The notes under the pieces are model-generated. The model saw only the letters and a list, made by a program, of their open reading frames with translations. It searched no databases and was not told the DNA's origin. Both the position numbers and the translations under genes were made by a program. Positions 25,221 through 35,686 of a stretch of DNA of 64,000 nucleotides are shown piece after piece (position 1 is the stretch's first letter; every line of letters begins with the position of its first letter). The stretch comes from Streptomyces sp. NBC_00670 (GTDB lineage: Bacteria > Actinomycetota > Actinomycetes > Streptomycetales > Streptomycetaceae), in contig NZ_CP109017.1 in NCBI RefSeq assembly GCF_036226765.1, forward strand, positions 3,413,501 to 3,477,500, given 5' to 3'.

Positions 25221-25504
25221 GACGTCTCCTTGTTCGTTGCCGTTGTTTCCTTCGCCGTAAGCGCCGTTCGCTTTCGACATGGAAAACACTACGGGACCCC
25301 GGGACCGGAAACGGCCAATTCCGCTGAGACCTCGATGAATTGCACCTGAAACCATTTTCAGGCGCCCTGCGGAACCATTCGCCGCCTCACACAGAATTTA
25401 TTACGGCCCTTATATTGAATTCACCCAGCTCATTGCCAGGCGCATGTGATGCCCGCGCGCCGTACACGCGACACGCCCCGCACCCTCCCCGTACGCTCGG
25501 ACGC
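25221..25504. other. Unusually AT-rich divergent intergenic region
   Basis: Between the small basic protein and mshD. It includes a low-GC patch (about 25285-25445, with TTTATTACGGCCCTTATATT) and a stem CCTGAAA-CCAT-TTTCAGG at 25345-25362. No gene is supported. A possible mshD promoter has TACGCT 7 nt before the ATG, which would make mshD leaderless. Confidence 0.5.
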
Positions 25505-26464
25505 ATGACCAGCGAAGACACCGCACGGCCCGGCCCGAACCGCTCCCTCGACACGCTCACCGCGCTCTCCCCCGGGCAGGCCGAGGCCGTGCTCGCGCTG
25601 CTCGCGGAGGCCGCCCGGTGCGACGGGCAGCAGGCGGTGTCCGAGCAGGGCCGGCTGCGACTGCGCGGCGGCGCCCGGGACGGCGTACGGCATCTGCTGC
25701 TGTCGGCCGGCGGCACGCTCGTCGGCTACGCGCAACTGGAGGACACCGACCCGGTGGAGGCACCGGCCGCGGAACTGGTCGTGCACCCCTCCCACCGCGG
25801 GCAGGGCCACGGCCGCGCGCTCGGCTCGGCGCTGCTCGCCGCCACGGGCAAGCGGCTGCGCGTGTGGGCGCACGGCGGGCACTCCGCCGCCCGGCACCTC
25901 GCCCAGGTCCTCGGCCTCACCCTCTTCCGCGAACTGCGCCAGATGCGCCGCCCGTTGACCGGCTTCGACGCCCCCGAGCCGAAGCTGCCGGCGGGCGTGA
26001 CCGTACGGACGTTCCGGCCCGGGCAGGACGACGCGGCCTGGCTCGCCGCCAACGCCGAGGCCTTCGCCCACCACCCCGAGCAGGGCTCCCTCACCCAGCG
26101 CGACCTCGACGACCGCAAGGCCGAGCCCTGGTTCGACCCCGAGGGCTTCTTCCTGGCCGAGCGCACGAGCGGGGACGGCGGCGACGGCGAGGTCGGCGAA
26201 GGGGAACTCCTCGGCTTCCACTGGACGAAGACGCACGCCGAGGAGGGGCTCGGCGAGGTCTACGTCGTCGGCGTCCGCCCCTCCGCCCAGGGCGGCGGCC
26301 TCGGCAAGGCCCTCACCACCATCGGCCTGCGCCACCTGGCGGACCGCGGCCTGCCCACCGCGATGCTCTACGTCGACGCCGACAACACGGCGGCCGTGAC
26401 GGTGTACGAACGCCTGGGCTTCACGACCCACGAGACGGACCTGATGTACCGCACGGAGAGCTGA
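25505..26464 (+). CDS. mshD: Mycothiol synthase
   Basis: Acetylates Cys-GlcN-Ins with acetyl-CoA, the last step of mycothiol synthesis, giving the main thiol of actinobacteria. The protein has 319 residues and two tandem GNAT domains, as MshD should: acetyl-CoA loops VHPSHRGQGHGRAL (about residue 95) and VGVRPSAQGGGLGKAL (about 255), with LYVDADNTAAVTVYERLGF near the end. A short acidic insert (ERTSGDGGDGEVGEG) sits between domains. Confidence 0.94.
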   Translation: MTSEDTARPGPNRSLDTLTALSPGQAEAVLALLAEAARCDGQQAVSEQGRLRLRGGARDGVRHLLLSAGGTLVGYAQLEDTDPVEAPAAELVVHPSHRGQGHGRALGSALLAATGKRLRVWAHGGHSAARHLAQVLGLTLFRELRQMRRPLTGFDAPEPKLPAGVTVRTFRPGQDDAAWLAANAEAFAHHPEQGSLTQRDLDDRKAEPWFDPEGFFLAERTSGDGGDGEVGEGELLGFHWTKTHAEEGLGEVYVVGVRPSAQGGGLGKALTTIGLRHLADRGLPTAMLYVDADNTAAVTVYERLGFTTHETDLMYRTES

Positions 26465-26523
26465 GGGGGATGCTTGCGTCCAGTCAGTCGCCGGAACCGC
26501 GCATCAACTCGGCCCTGGTCCCT

Positions 26524-27867
26524 TCACCGGAGCTGCCGTTGCCAGGCCTGGTGGAAGGTGAAGCGGGCGGCTTCGACCTCGTGGCGTTGGTCGGCGTGGA
26601 GGACGCCGAGGGCGTAGGCCGTGGCGGGGGCGATGCGGGGGGTGCGGGCGGCGGAGGCGGCCGCCGCCGCGGCCTCGGAGGCGTCGCGGTGGCGGGTCAG
26701 GGCCTGGCCCGCGGCCCGCAGGCGTACGTCGGCGGGGGCGCCGGTCAGCACCTCGTGGGCGTAGCGGTGCAGGCGCAGCAGGAGGCGGACCTGGTGCCAG
26801 GGCGCGTCCTGCGGCTGCGGGGTGGTCTCCGGGGCGAGGCCGTGCACCAGGGCCGCCGCGTTGTAGGGGTGGCCGGCGGTGACCAGCGGCAGCGCGGCGA
26901 CGGCGTCGGTGAGCCGCTCCTCGGCGGCGGTGGCCAGGGGGCGCAGGCCGGTGTCGGCCGCGGCGGGGGACAGCGGCACTTCGCTGGCCAGTAAGGCGAT
27001 CCGGTCGGCGACGGCGTGGAAGCGGCCGGAGCCGAGGGCCTGGAGCGCGGTGGAGTGGGCGCGGGTGCGGGCGAGGGTGAGCTGACGGTCGAGCAGGGCG
27101 CCCGCCTTGGCCGCGCCGACGGTGAGGCCGGCGCGGTCGGGGGCGGCCGGCGCGATCGCCCCCGCCGGTGCGTCCGCCCCCGCCGTACGTGCGCCCACCC
27201 CGGCGGCGGCCGGGACCGGCGCCGCGCCGGACAGCCGGTGCAGGGCGAGCAGCAGGCGCTCCAGGCGGGAGGCGTAAGCGTGCTCGCGGGCGAGGGTGCC
27301 GGAGAGCCAGGCCAGCTCGGGGCGCATGGTCTCGGACCAGTCGGCGTCCAGCAGTGGCCGGAAGGTGTGCAGCGTCCCGCTGATCCGCCGCGCGGAACGC
27401 CTGAGCGCGCGGACCGCCTCCGCGGACTCCTCGGGGGCGCCGCCGCCCCCGGCCCCGCTCTCCCGGTGGGCCCGCAGCGAGCGGAGGAACTCGGTGGCCT
27501 GCGCCTGGAGGTAGGCGGCGAGCGCGTCCCCGCCGGGACCGCTCCCGTCGGCGGGGGCCGCTCCCGGTTCGGTCGCCAGGTCCCCGGCCGGACGGGGACG
27601 GCCGGGCGCCCCCGGGCCGGACGTGGCCCGCGGAGGGCCGTCGACCGGCCGGCCGACGGCCGCACCGAGCCGTGCCCCGACGGCGGAACCGCGAGGACCG
27701 GCCGGTGCGCCCGGGCCGGTGACGGGGGACTGGCCCGGGCCGGTCGCGGCGGACGTGGCCGGGGCGGCGGCGGACGTGACGGCCGTGGTGGCCGGGGTCG
27801 CCGGTCCCGGCAGCCCCCGCTTCGGCGGGACGCCCGGGGGTGTCGGGTCAGGGTGTTGCTGTGCCAC
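26524..27867 (-). CDS. CHAD-domain protein linked to polyphosphate kinase
   Basis: A 447-residue protein: a low-complexity Ala/Pro/Thr/Gly-rich N-terminus (about 120 residues), then a helical CHAD domain with conserved His/Arg positions ([51 protein letters not shown]). CHAD domains bind polyphosphate granules. The start codon lies 20 bp inside the 3' end of ppk, so expression is coupled to polyphosphate synthesis. The His-containing LHTFRPLLD segment is typical for ppk-linked members. Confidence 0.85.
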   Translation of the reverse strand: MAQQHPDPTPPGVPPKRGLPGPATPATTAVTSAAAPATSAATGPGQSPVTGPGAPAGPRGSAVGARLGAAVGRPVDGPPRATSGPGAPGRPRPAGDLATEPGAAPADGSGPGGDALAAYLQAQATEFLRSLRAHRESGAGGGGAPEESAEAVRALRRSARRISGTLHTFRPLLDADWSETMRPELAWLSGTLAREHAYASRLERLLLALHRLSGAAPVPAAAGVGARTAGADAPAGAIAPAAPDRAGLTVGAAKAGALLDRQLTLARTRAHSTALQALGSGRFHAVADRIALLASEVPLSPAAADTGLRPLATAAEERLTDAVAALPLVTAGHPYNAAALVHGLAPETTPQPQDAPWHQVRLLLRLHRYAHEVLTGAPADVRLRAAGQALTRHRDASEAAAAAASAARTPRIAPATAYALGVLHADQRHEVEAARFTFHQAWQRQLR

Positions 27868-30079
27868 GCCGGCGCCTCCGGGCGTCTATGAGCGTCTCCT
27901 GGACGTTTCGCAGGGGCTGGCCCTCCGGGTCGGTCGCGTGGCGGGTCCATTCGCCGTCGGGGCCGAGGTGCCAGGAGGCCGTCGTGTCGGACATGCCGGT
28001 CTCCAGGAGCCGGTTCAGGGCCGCCCGGTGGCCCGGGTCGGTGACCCGGACCAGCGCCTCGATACGGCGGTCGAGGTTGCGGTGCATCATGTCGGCGCTG
28101 CCGAACCACACCTCCGGCTCACCCCCGTTGCCGAAGGCGAACACCCGGGAGTGCTCCAGGAAGCGGCCGAGGACGGAGCGGACGCGGATGTTCTCCGACA
28201 GCCCCGGCACCCCGGGGCGCAGCGCGCAGATGCCGCGCACCCACACGTCGACCGGCACCCCGGCCTGCGAGGCCCGGTAGCACGCGTCGACGACCGCCTC
28301 GTCCACCATCGAGTTGACCTTGATGCGGACGTAGGCGGGGCGCCCCGCCCGGTGGTGCTGGGCCTCCTTGTCGATGCGCGAGACCAGCCCGTCGCGCAGC
28401 GACTTGGGGGCGACGAGGAGCCGCCGGTAGGTCTCGCGGCGGGAGTAGCCGGAGAGCCGGTTGAACAGGTCGGAGAGGTCCGCGCCGACCTGCGGGTCGG
28501 CGGTGAGCAGCCCCAGGTCCTCGTACAGCCGTGCGGTCTTGGGGTGGTAGTTGCCGGTGCCGACGTGCGAGTAGCGGCGCAGCGTCTCGCCCTCCTGCCG
28601 TACGACGAGGGAGAGCTTGCAGTGGGTCTTCAGGCCCACCAGCCCGTACACCACGTGGCAGCCGGCCTCCTCCAGCTTGCGGGCCCACTTGATGTTGGCC
28701 TGCTCGTCGAAGCGCGCCTTGATCTCGACCAGGACGAGGACCTGCTTGCCGGACTCGGCCGCGTCGATGAGCGCGTCGACTATGGGGGAGTCGCCGGAGG
28801 TGCGGTACAGCGTCTGCTTGATGGCGAGGACGTCCGGGTCGGCCGCCGCCTGCTCCAGGAACGCCTGCACGGAGGTGGAGAAGGAGTCGTACGGGTGGTG
28901 CAGCAGCACGTCCCGTTCGCGTACCGCGGCGAAGATGTCGGGCGCGGACGCCGACTCGACCTCGGCCAGGTCCCGGTGGGTGCCGGCGATGTACTTGGGG
29001 TACTTCAGCTCGGGCCGGTCCAGGGCCGCGATGCCGAACAGCCCGGTGAGGTCCAGCGGTCCGGGCAGCGGGTAGACCTCGGCCTCGCTGACCTTCAACT
29101 CCCGTACCAGAAGGTCCAGTACGTACCGGTCGATGGACTCCTCGACCTCGAGCCGCACCGGCGGCCCGAACCGGCGCCGCATCAACTCCTTCTCCAGCGC
29201 CTGGAGAAGGTTCTCCGCGTCGTCCTCCTCGACCTCCAGGTCCTCGTTGCGGGTGAGGCGGAAGGCGTGGTGCTCCAGCACCTCCATCCCCGGGAACAGC
29301 TCCTCCAGATGCGCGGCTATGACGTCCTCGACGGGCACGTACCGCTGCGGGGAGGCCTCCAGGAAGCGGGAGAGCAGTGGCGGCACCTTGACGCGGGCGA
29401 AGTGCCGGTGCCCGGAGACCGGGTTGCGGACGACGACGGCCAGATTGAGCGAGAGCCCGGAGATGTACGGGAACGGGTGCGCGGGGTCGACCGCCAGCGG
29501 GGTCAGTACGGGGAAGATGCGGTGCCGGAAGAGGGTGAACAGGCCCGCCTGCTCCTTCTCCGTCAGCTCGCTCCAGCGCACCAGGTGGATGCCCTCGTCG
29601 GCCAGGGCCGGGGCGACGTCCTCGTGGTAGCAGGCGGCGTGCCGGGCCATGAGCTCGCGCGAGCGGGCCCAGATCATCTCCAGCACCTCGCGGGGCTGCA
29701 GCCCGGAGGCGGAGCGGGTGGCGACGCCGGTGGCGATGCGGCGCTTGAGGCCCGCGACCCGGACCATGAAGAACTCGTCCAGGTTGCTGGCGAAGATCGC
29801 GAGGAAGTTGGCCCGCTCCAGCAGGGGCGTGGCCGGGTCCTCGGCGAGTTCGAGCACCCGTTCGTTGAACGCGAGCCAGCTGCGCTCCCGGTCCAGGAAG
29901 CGGCCCTGGGGCAGTTGGTCGCCGTCCGCCGAGTCGTCGTAGACGTCGAGGTCGGCGTCGAGGTCGGGTTCCAGATCCGAGCGCGTGGCGGCGACCGTGT
30001 GGGGGCGGTGCGCGGCGAGGGACCCGACGGAGGGCTGCTGTGCGTGCGCCACCGGCGCCTGGGCGTTCTGCTGGCTCAT
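27848..30079 (-). CDS. ppk: Polyphosphate kinase 1
   Basis: Reversible polymerase of the ATP gamma-phosphate into polyphosphate. About 743 residues with the standard four-domain layout: the N-terminal domain from [20 protein letters not shown], the [12 protein letters not shown] region, [20 protein letters not shown], and [20 protein letters not shown] with the autophosphorylated His. The ATG at 30079 (MSQQNAQ) is chosen from recalled homologs; its ribosome site is weak. In Streptomyces ppk is PhoP-controlled, but I see no clear PHO box here. CHAD follows with a 20-bp overlap. Confidence 0.95.
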   Translation of the reverse strand: MSQQNAQAPVAHAQQPSVGSLAAHRPHTVAATRSDLEPDLDADLDVYDDSADGDQLPQGRFLDRERSWLAFNERVLELAEDPATPLLERANFLAIFASNLDEFFMVRVAGLKRRIATGVATRSASGLQPREVLEMIWARSRELMARHAACYHEDVAPALADEGIHLVRWSELTEKEQAGLFTLFRHRIFPVLTPLAVDPAHPFPYISGLSLNLAVVVRNPVSGHRHFARVKVPPLLSRFLEASPQRYVPVEDVIAAHLEELFPGMEVLEHHAFRLTRNEDLEVEEDDAENLLQALEKELMRRRFGPPVRLEVEESIDRYVLDLLVRELKVSEAEVYPLPGPLDLTGLFGIAALDRPELKYPKYIAGTHRDLAEVESASAPDIFAAVRERDVLLHHPYDSFSTSVQAFLEQAAADPDVLAIKQTLYRTSGDSPIVDALIDAAESGKQVLVLVEIKARFDEQANIKWARKLEEAGCHVVYGLVGLKTHCKLSLVVRQEGETLRRYSHVGTGNYHPKTARLYEDLGLLTADPQVGADLSDLFNRLSGYSRRETYRRLLVAPKSLRDGLVSRIDKEAQHHRAGRPAYVRIKVNSMVDEAVVDACYRASQAGVPVDVWVRGICALRPGVPGLSENIRVRSVLGRFLEHSRVFAFGNGGEPEVWFGSADMMHRNLDRRIEALVRVTDPGHRAALNRLLETGMSDTTASWHLGPDGEWTRHATDPEGQPLRNVQETLIDARRRRRGTATP

Positions 30080-30383
30080 GGAGCCATTCTTCCGCGTACG
30101 GAGCGGAACAGGCGCGTCGGAAACAGGAGAAGCGACAGGTGGGAGGGCGTCGGCGGGACGCCCTCTCCCCGTACGTGCCCCCCGCGCGGGGGGCGGCGTG
30201 GGTTCGGGCACGGCGGGTCGCATTGGCCGAGCGTCGCAAGGCCGGCTGAATCACTGGTTACGGCGACATGACGTGCGGGATACCGGGGGGCGGACCGGGG
30301 GTGCGGGTCCGCAGAGGGCGCGGGCGCGCGTGCAGTCCCGTGCGGGAATGGGAATGTCGGTTCGCCTCTCGAATAGGTGACCT
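30080..30383. other. Non-coding interval upstream of ppk and the TnpB remnant
   Basis: 304 bp holding the ppk promoter region. I see no PHO-box repeat (GTTCACC type) on either strand and no supported gene. Short GC dyads occur (GGACCGGGGGTGCGGGTCC near 30292-30310). The left end of the TnpB element probably lies in the right half, but I cannot define it. Confidence 0.4.
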
Positions 30384-32091
30384 TTGCGGCTGGTGTTCGT
30401 TGACGGGGTGATCCGGTTTTCGGGGGCGAGTCCGGCGGGCTGGTGGGGGGGTGGTGTGGTGGGCGGGGTGTTGCGGGAGCTTGCGGCGCCGTTCGTGGCG
30501 CCCGGTCCGTCGGGGGTGGCGGTGCGTACCCGGCTCAAGCAGCTCACGGCCGCCGATGAGGAGGTGCTGCGGCGGGTGGGCGCGCATCTGGGCGCGCTGG
30601 CCGGTCGTGATCTGAGGGCGCGTTGCCGTGATGGTCTGGGGCATGACGCCGAGGCGTGGGCGGTGCGCAAGCGGGAGCTGACACCTGAGTCTTCCTCACG
30701 GTGGGCCGGTGCGCTCACCAAGGCCACGCATGAGCAGTGGGCGCTGGCCCGCCGCTGCGCCCACGCCCACCTACGCAATCTTGAGACAGGTGTGCGGACT
30801 CTGCAGCAGCGCCTGTCCCTGCCACTCGGGCAGAAGGGCACGAAGAGGGAGCCGGGGGTTACCGTTCCCGGCGCGAGTGGCATGCCAAGTCCCGCCGCCT
30901 GCACGCCCTTCAGGACCGGCTCGCGCGGGAACGCGCCGACTGGGAAGCCGGGAAGGTCCACGTCGTGCGGGGCGGCAAACGCCTGGCCCGCACCCGGCAC
31001 CACCTGCCCGCCGCCCAGCTCACTGAGACTCAGTGGCGTGCGCGGTGGGAGGCGGAGCGGTGGTTTCTGCGGGCGGACGGGGAGAGCGGGAAGCGCTACG
31101 GCAACGAAACCCTCCGCATCGCCCCCGACGGCGAGGTCAGTATCAAACTCCCCGCCCCGCTGGCGCATCTGGCCAACGCACCGCACGGCCGGTACGTCCT
31201 CACCGGACGCGTGCGGTTCGCGCACCGGGGGCAGGAGTGGGCGGACCGGGTGGAGGCCCACCGTGCGGTCGCCTACCGCATCCACTACGACGTGGGGCGT
31301 GACCGCTGGTATGTGACCGCCTCCTGGCAGACCCCGGCTACCCCGTTGGTGCCCCTGGCTGCGGCTCTGGCCCATGGGGTGGTCGGTGTCGATATGAACG
31401 CCGACCATCTGGCCGCCTGGCGCCTGGACACCCACGGCAACCCGACCGGCGACCCCCGGCGCTTCTTCTACGACCTGAGCGGCACCGCCGACCACCGCGA
31501 TGCCCAGGTCCGCCACGCACTGACCCGGCTCCTGCACTGGGCACGGGCCTGCGGGGTGAAGGCGATCGCCGTGGAGGACCTGGACTTCGCGGCGGAGAAG
31601 ACCCGCGAGAAACACGGCCGCAGGAAGCGGTTTCGTGGCAGTTGATCTCCGGGATGCCCACCGGCCGACTCCGCGCCCGCCTGACCTCCATGGCCGATGC
31701 CACCGGTATCACCGTCATCGCCGTCGATCCGGCCTACACCTCGAAGTGGGGCGCCCAGCACTGGCAGAAGCCCCTGACCAGCACGACCCGCAAGACCAGC
31801 CGGCACGATGCCGCGAGCATCGCGATCGGACGACGCGCCCAGGGCTACCCGGTCCGGCGTCGGACGGCACCGCCCCGTGCACACCAGAGCGATATGCACG
31901 GGCATCGGACCGCCCAGGCCGACCGGCGTGCCCTTGTGCGTGAGGGAACCCGCCCCCGCATTCCCGGACCACGCACCGGATGCGTGCCGCCGGACGCGGA
32001 GAGAACGCGGGCAACCAGGACACCCAAAACCGTTCGGGGCGTCCGCAGTGCACAGGAATGGGTCCAGGACTCACTCCTGCTCACTGATTAG
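30384..32091 (+). pseudogene. TnpB-type (IS200/IS605-like) RuvC nuclease, broken by two frameshifts
   Basis: Three consecutive frames together encode a TnpB/IS1341-type protein. Frame 1 (from 30384) covers the N-terminal helical part. After a G-run at 30854-30858 the protein continues one frame over (GYRSRREWHAKSRRLHALQD). Near 31631-31638 it shifts again to LISGMPTGRLRARLTSMADA and ends at 32091. The three RuvC acidic residues survive (VVGVDMNADH, AIAVEDLDFA, SRHDAASIAIG), but the usual CxxC zinc finger after DPAYTSKWG is absent. Each break equals one missing base, which may be real decay or sequencing error. The 3' end, where a guide RNA would lie, stops 4 bp before the pstS PHO boxes. Confidence 0.85.
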
Positions 32092-32095
32092 GAAC

Positions 32096-32139
32096 GGTTC
32101 ACCCGGCGTTCACCCTCACCCATCGCCCCCTTCACCTGT
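32096..32139 (+). promoter_or_regulatory. PhoP-binding PHO box array of the pst operon
   Basis: Four 11-bp units in register: GGTTCACCCGG, CGTTCACCCTC, ACCCATCGCCC and CCTTCACCTGT. GTTCACC direct-repeat units are the Streptomyces PhoP recognition pattern. The two left units are near consensus and the third is degenerate, matching the core-plus-extension architecture known for pstS. It lies 144 bp before the pstS start. Confidence 0.85.
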
Positions 32140-32282
32140 TCTGCCTAATTTCGGCCTTACCCGGTGCGAAGCGCCACGCAAAGGCCGCCCCCGCACCGAC
32201 GATCACAAGCCGGCCCCACCTGGCCCGGACCATGACGTCGCACGCCGCCCCCACCGGCGGCTCCTGGAAGGAACTCCCGAAA

Positions 32283-33413
32283 GTGAAGCTTCAGCGCAAG
32301 AACCGGCTGCGCGCCCTCTCCCTCGGTGCTGTCGCCGTCTCCGGCGCCCTGGCCCTGACGGCGTGCGGCTCCGACGACACGGGCTCGAACGGCAGCGGCG
32401 ACGCCTCCACCGCGGCCAACGCGAGCAGCATCAAGTGCGACGACGCCAAGGGCCAGCTGCAGGCGTCCGGCTCCTCCGCGCAGAAGAACGCGATCGACGC
32501 CTGGGTCAAGCAGTACATCCAGGCCTGCAAGGGCGTGCAGATCAACTACAACCCGAGCGGCTCGGGCGCCGGCATCACCGCCTTCCTCGGCGGCCAGACC
32601 GCGTTCGCCGGCTCGGACTCCGCGCTGAAGCCGGAGGAGGTCACCCAGTCCAAGAAGGTGTGCTCCGGCGGCCAGGCCGTGGACCTCCCGATGGTCGGCG
32701 GCCCGATCGCGGTCGGTTACAACGTGCCCGGCGTCGACAACCTCGTCCTGGACGCCTCCACGCTCGCCAAGATCTTCGACAGCAAGATCACCAAGTGGGA
32801 CGACGCGGCGATCAAGAAGCTGAACCCCGACGCCAAGCTCCCCTCCACGAAGATCCAGGCGTTCCACCGCTCGGACGAGTCCGGCACGACGGACAACTTC
32901 ACCAAGTACCTGATCGCCGCCGCGCCGGACGACTGGAAGTACGAGGGCGGCAAGGCCTGGCAGGCCAAGGGCGGCCAGTCGGCGCAGGGTTCCTCCGGCC
33001 TGGCCCAGCAGGTCAAGCAGACCGAGGGCGCCATCTCCTACTTCGAGCTCTCCTACGCCGGTGACGGAATCAACACCGTCAGCCTGAAGACGGGTGCCGC
33101 CGACCCGGTCGCGGCCTCCGTCGAGAACGCCACCAAGGCCATCGGCGCCGCCAAGATCACCGGCACCGGCAGCGACCTGGCGCTGGAGATGAACTACAAG
33201 CCGACCGAGGCCGGCGCCTACCCGCTGACCCTGGTGACGTACGAGATCGTCTGCGACAAGGGCAACAAGTCGGACACCCTCCCCGCCACCAAGTCCTTCC
33301 TCAACTACATCGCGTCCGAGGACGGCCAGAAGCTGCTGGCCGACGCCAAGTACGCGCCGATCCCCGACGAGATCATCACCAAGGTCCGCGAGACCATCTC
33401 GAACCTGAGCTGA
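32283..33413 (+). CDS. pstS: PstS, phosphate-binding lipoprotein of the high-affinity phosphate ABC transporter
   Basis: A 376-residue secreted lipoprotein that captures phosphate outside the cell for PstCA. The signal peptide ends in the lipobox LTACGS (lipidated Cys near residue 25), followed by a Gly/Ser/Thr linker. The binding-domain motifs ASGSSAQKNAIDAWV, NPSGSGAGITAFLGGQTAFAGSDSALK and HRSDESGTTDNFTKYL supply phosphate-contacting Ser/Thr/Asp/Arg residues. The GTG at 32283 (VKLQRKNRLRALSLGA) is used. First gene of pstSCAB, downstream of a PHO box array and thus PhoRP-induced. Confidence 0.97.
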   Translation: MKLQRKNRLRALSLGAVAVSGALALTACGSDDTGSNGSGDASTAANASSIKCDDAKGQLQASGSSAQKNAIDAWVKQYIQACKGVQINYNPSGSGAGITAFLGGQTAFAGSDSALKPEEVTQSKKVCSGGQAVDLPMVGGPIAVGYNVPGVDNLVLDASTLAKIFDSKITKWDDAAIKKLNPDAKLPSTKIQAFHRSDESGTTDNFTKYLIAAAPDDWKYEGGKAWQAKGGQSAQGSSGLAQQVKQTEGAISYFELSYAGDGINTVSLKTGAADPVAASVENATKAIGAAKITGTGSDLALEMNYKPTEAGAYPLTLVTYEIVCDKGNKSDTLPATKSFLNYIASEDGQKLLADAKYAPIPDEIITKVRETISNLS

Positions 33414-33531
33414 CCCGAGCCGACCTGAGCGTGCGGTCCACCCCCCGGGTCACCAGGGGGCGGACCGCACCGTCCGGTGCACCGCCGCCCGGAACCGCCA
33501 CCCGCGACGGTTCCGCAGACCGGAGATCCTC

Positions 33532-34593
33532 ATGGACACCACCACCCAGAACACCGAGCAGCCCGAGCAGCCGGACAACACCGCGCAGCCCGGGAACGCC
33601 GAGAAGCCCCCACCGACCTCACCCGCCCCGGCCCCCGCGACCGCCGAGGAGAAGCGCGCGAGCCGCGGGGCCACCCGCCCCGGCGACCGCGTCTTCCTCG
33701 GCCTGTCCCGCGGCTCCGGCATCTTCCTGCTGGTGATCATGGCCGCGATAGCGGCCTTCCTCGCCTACCGCGCGTCCATAGCCATCAGCAAGGACGAGGG
33801 CAACTTCCTCACCACCCTCGAGTGGAACACCAACGTCGACCCGCCGGTCTTCGGCATCGCGGTCCTGGCCTTCGGCACGGTGGTCTCGTCGATCATCGCG
33901 ATGGCCCTCGCGGTCCCGGTCGCGGTCGGCATCGCGCTGTTCATCACGCACTACTCCCCGCGCAAGGTCGGCGGCGCCCTCGCCTACGTCATCGACCTGC
34001 TGGCCGCGGTGCCGTCCATCGTCTACGGCCTGTGGGGCGCCCTCGTCCTGGTGCCGCACCTGGAGGGCCTGTTCGGCTGGCTGGACACGTACTTCGGCTG
34101 GACCGGGATCTTCGAGTGGCAGCAGGGCGCCCCGCGCTCGCTGCTCACCGTCGGCATCCTGCTGGCCATCATGATCCTGCCGATCATCACCAACGTCAGC
34201 CGTGAGGTCTTCCGGCAGGTCCCGCGGATGCACGAGGAGGCGGCCCTGGCGCTCGGCGCCACCCGCTGGGAGGTCATCCGCATGTCGGTGCTGCCCTTCG
34301 GCCGCTCCGGCGTGATCTCCGCCTCGATGCTCGGCCTCGGCCGTGCGCTCGGCGAGACGATGGCCGTCGCCACGGTCCTCTCCCCGACCTTCAAGATCCA
34401 CGCCAGTCTGCTCGACCCGGGCGGCGGCACCTTCGCGCAGAACATCGCGAGCAAGTTCGGCGAGGCCACCGAGACCGGCCGGGACGCCCTGATCGCCTCC
34501 GGCCTGGTCCTCTTCGTCATCACCCTGCTGGTCAACGGCGCGGCCCGCATGATCATCGCCCGCCGCAAGGAGTACTCGGGGGCCAACGCATGA
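33532..34593 (+). CDS. pstC: PstC, phosphate ABC transporter permease
   Basis: A 353-residue inner membrane permease. A Pro/Glu/Thr-rich cytoplasmic N-terminus (about 50 residues) precedes six predicted helices. The EAA loop that couples to PstB is seen in [29 protein letters not shown], and [11 protein letters not shown] is a family motif. Overlaps pstA by ATGA, giving stoichiometric expression of the two permeases. Confidence 0.96.
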   Translation: MDTTTQNTEQPEQPDNTAQPGNAEKPPPTSPAPAPATAEEKRASRGATRPGDRVFLGLSRGSGIFLLVIMAAIAAFLAYRASIAISKDEGNFLTTLEWNTNVDPPVFGIAVLAFGTVVSSIIAMALAVPVAVGIALFITHYSPRKVGGALAYVIDLLAAVPSIVYGLWGALVLVPHLEGLFGWLDTYFGWTGIFEWQQGAPRSLLTVGILLAIMILPIITNVSREVFRQVPRMHEEAALALGATRWEVIRMSVLPFGRSGVISASMLGLGRALGETMAVATVLSPTFKIHASLLDPGGGTFAQNIASKFGEATETGRDALIASGLVLFVITLLVNGAARMIIARRKEYSGANA

Positions 34594-35648
34594 GCACCGC
34601 ACCTGTCACCACCGCGACCGCGCCCAGCACGCTGCGCGGCGCCCGGCTGCCGAAGTGGTCCCCGTGGGCCATCGCCGCCGGCTCGGTCGTCGTCGCCGTC
34701 GTCCTCGGCCTCGTCGCGGGCATGGACAACTCCGCACAGCTCGGCCTGATCGCGGCCGTCCTGTTCGTCCTCGGCACGTACGGCATCGCCGCCCGCGTCG
34801 AGGGCCGCCGGCAGGCCAAGGACCGCGTCGCCACCAGCCTGGTCTGGGTCTGCTTCCTGCTCGCCGTGATCCCGCTGGCCTCGCTGCTGTGGGAGACGGT
34901 CCGGCAGGGCGTGAAGGTCCTCGACTTCTACTTCCTGTCCCACTCCATGGGCGTGGTCGCCGACACGGAGACCGGCGGCGGCATCTACCACGCCATCCTC
35001 GGCACCCTGGAGCAGGTCGGCCTCGCCACCGTCGTCGCCGTGCCGGTGGGCGTGCTCACCGCCGTCTACCTGGTGGAGTACGGGCGCGGCAAGCTCGCCA
35101 AGGCCGTCACGTTCTTCGTCGACGTCATGACCGGCATCCCGTCGATCGTCGCCGGCCTCTTCGTCCTCAGCTTCTGGATCCTCATCCTCGACATGGGCTA
35201 CTCCGGCTTCGCCGGCTCGCTCGCCCTGGCCATCCTGATGATGCCGGTCGTGGTCCGCTCCACGGAGGAGATGCTCAAGCTCGTACCGAACGAGCTGCGC
35301 GAGGCCTCCCTCGCGCTGGGCGTGCCGAAGTGGCGCACCATCCTCAAGGTGGTCCTGCCGACGTCGATCGGCGGCATCACCACGGGCATCATGCTCGCGA
35401 TCGCCCGCATCACCGGGGAGACCGCCCCGATGCTGCTGCTGGTGTGGGGTACGAACTTCATCAACTCCAACCCGTTCAAGGACCCGCAGGCGTCGCTGCC
35501 GCTGTACATCTACCAGCAGTACGCCAACAGCGCGGGTTACGGCGCGGCCTACGACCGTGCCTGGGCGGCGGCCCTCACCCTCATCGCGATCGTGATGATC
35601 CTCAACCTGGTGGCCCGCGGCGTTGCCCGCTGGAAGTCCCCCCGCTGA
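34590..35648 (+). CDS. pstA: PstA, phosphate ABC transporter permease
   Basis: A 352-residue partner permease of PstC. Helices run from [19 protein letters not shown] to the C-terminus. The coupling loop is [20 protein letters not shown] and [13 protein letters not shown] corresponds to the PstC motif. It starts in the stop codon of pstC and is followed 38 bp later by pstB. Confidence 0.96.
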   Translation: MSTAPVTTATAPSTLRGARLPKWSPWAIAAGSVVVAVVLGLVAGMDNSAQLGLIAAVLFVLGTYGIAARVEGRRQAKDRVATSLVWVCFLLAVIPLASLLWETVRQGVKVLDFYFLSHSMGVVADTETGGGIYHAILGTLEQVGLATVVAVPVGVLTAVYLVEYGRGKLAKAVTFFVDVMTGIPSIVAGLFVLSFWILILDMGYSGFAGSLALAILMMPVVVRSTEEMLKLVPNELREASLALGVPKWRTILKVVLPTSIGGITTGIMLAIARITGETAPMLLLVWGTNFINSNPFKDPQASLPLYIYQQYANSAGYGAAYDRAWAAALTLIAIVMILNLVARGVARWKSPR

Positions 35649-35686
35649 CTGACCGCCCACACGAGACCGGAAGCGAAGTACGAATC

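Noticed and set aside
27623..30271. Long plus-strand frame opposite ppk and CHAD
   Set aside because: Shadow of ppk; composition is repetitive Val/Gly/Arg without any domain pattern.
30080..30383. A PHO box for ppk
   Set aside because: No GTTCACC-type direct repeat in 11-bp register could be found on either strand.
30840..31650. Programmed frameshifting to make an intact TnpB
   Set aside because: Two separate sites would be required and no slippery heptamer with a downstream structure is evident at both; decay or sequence error is simpler.
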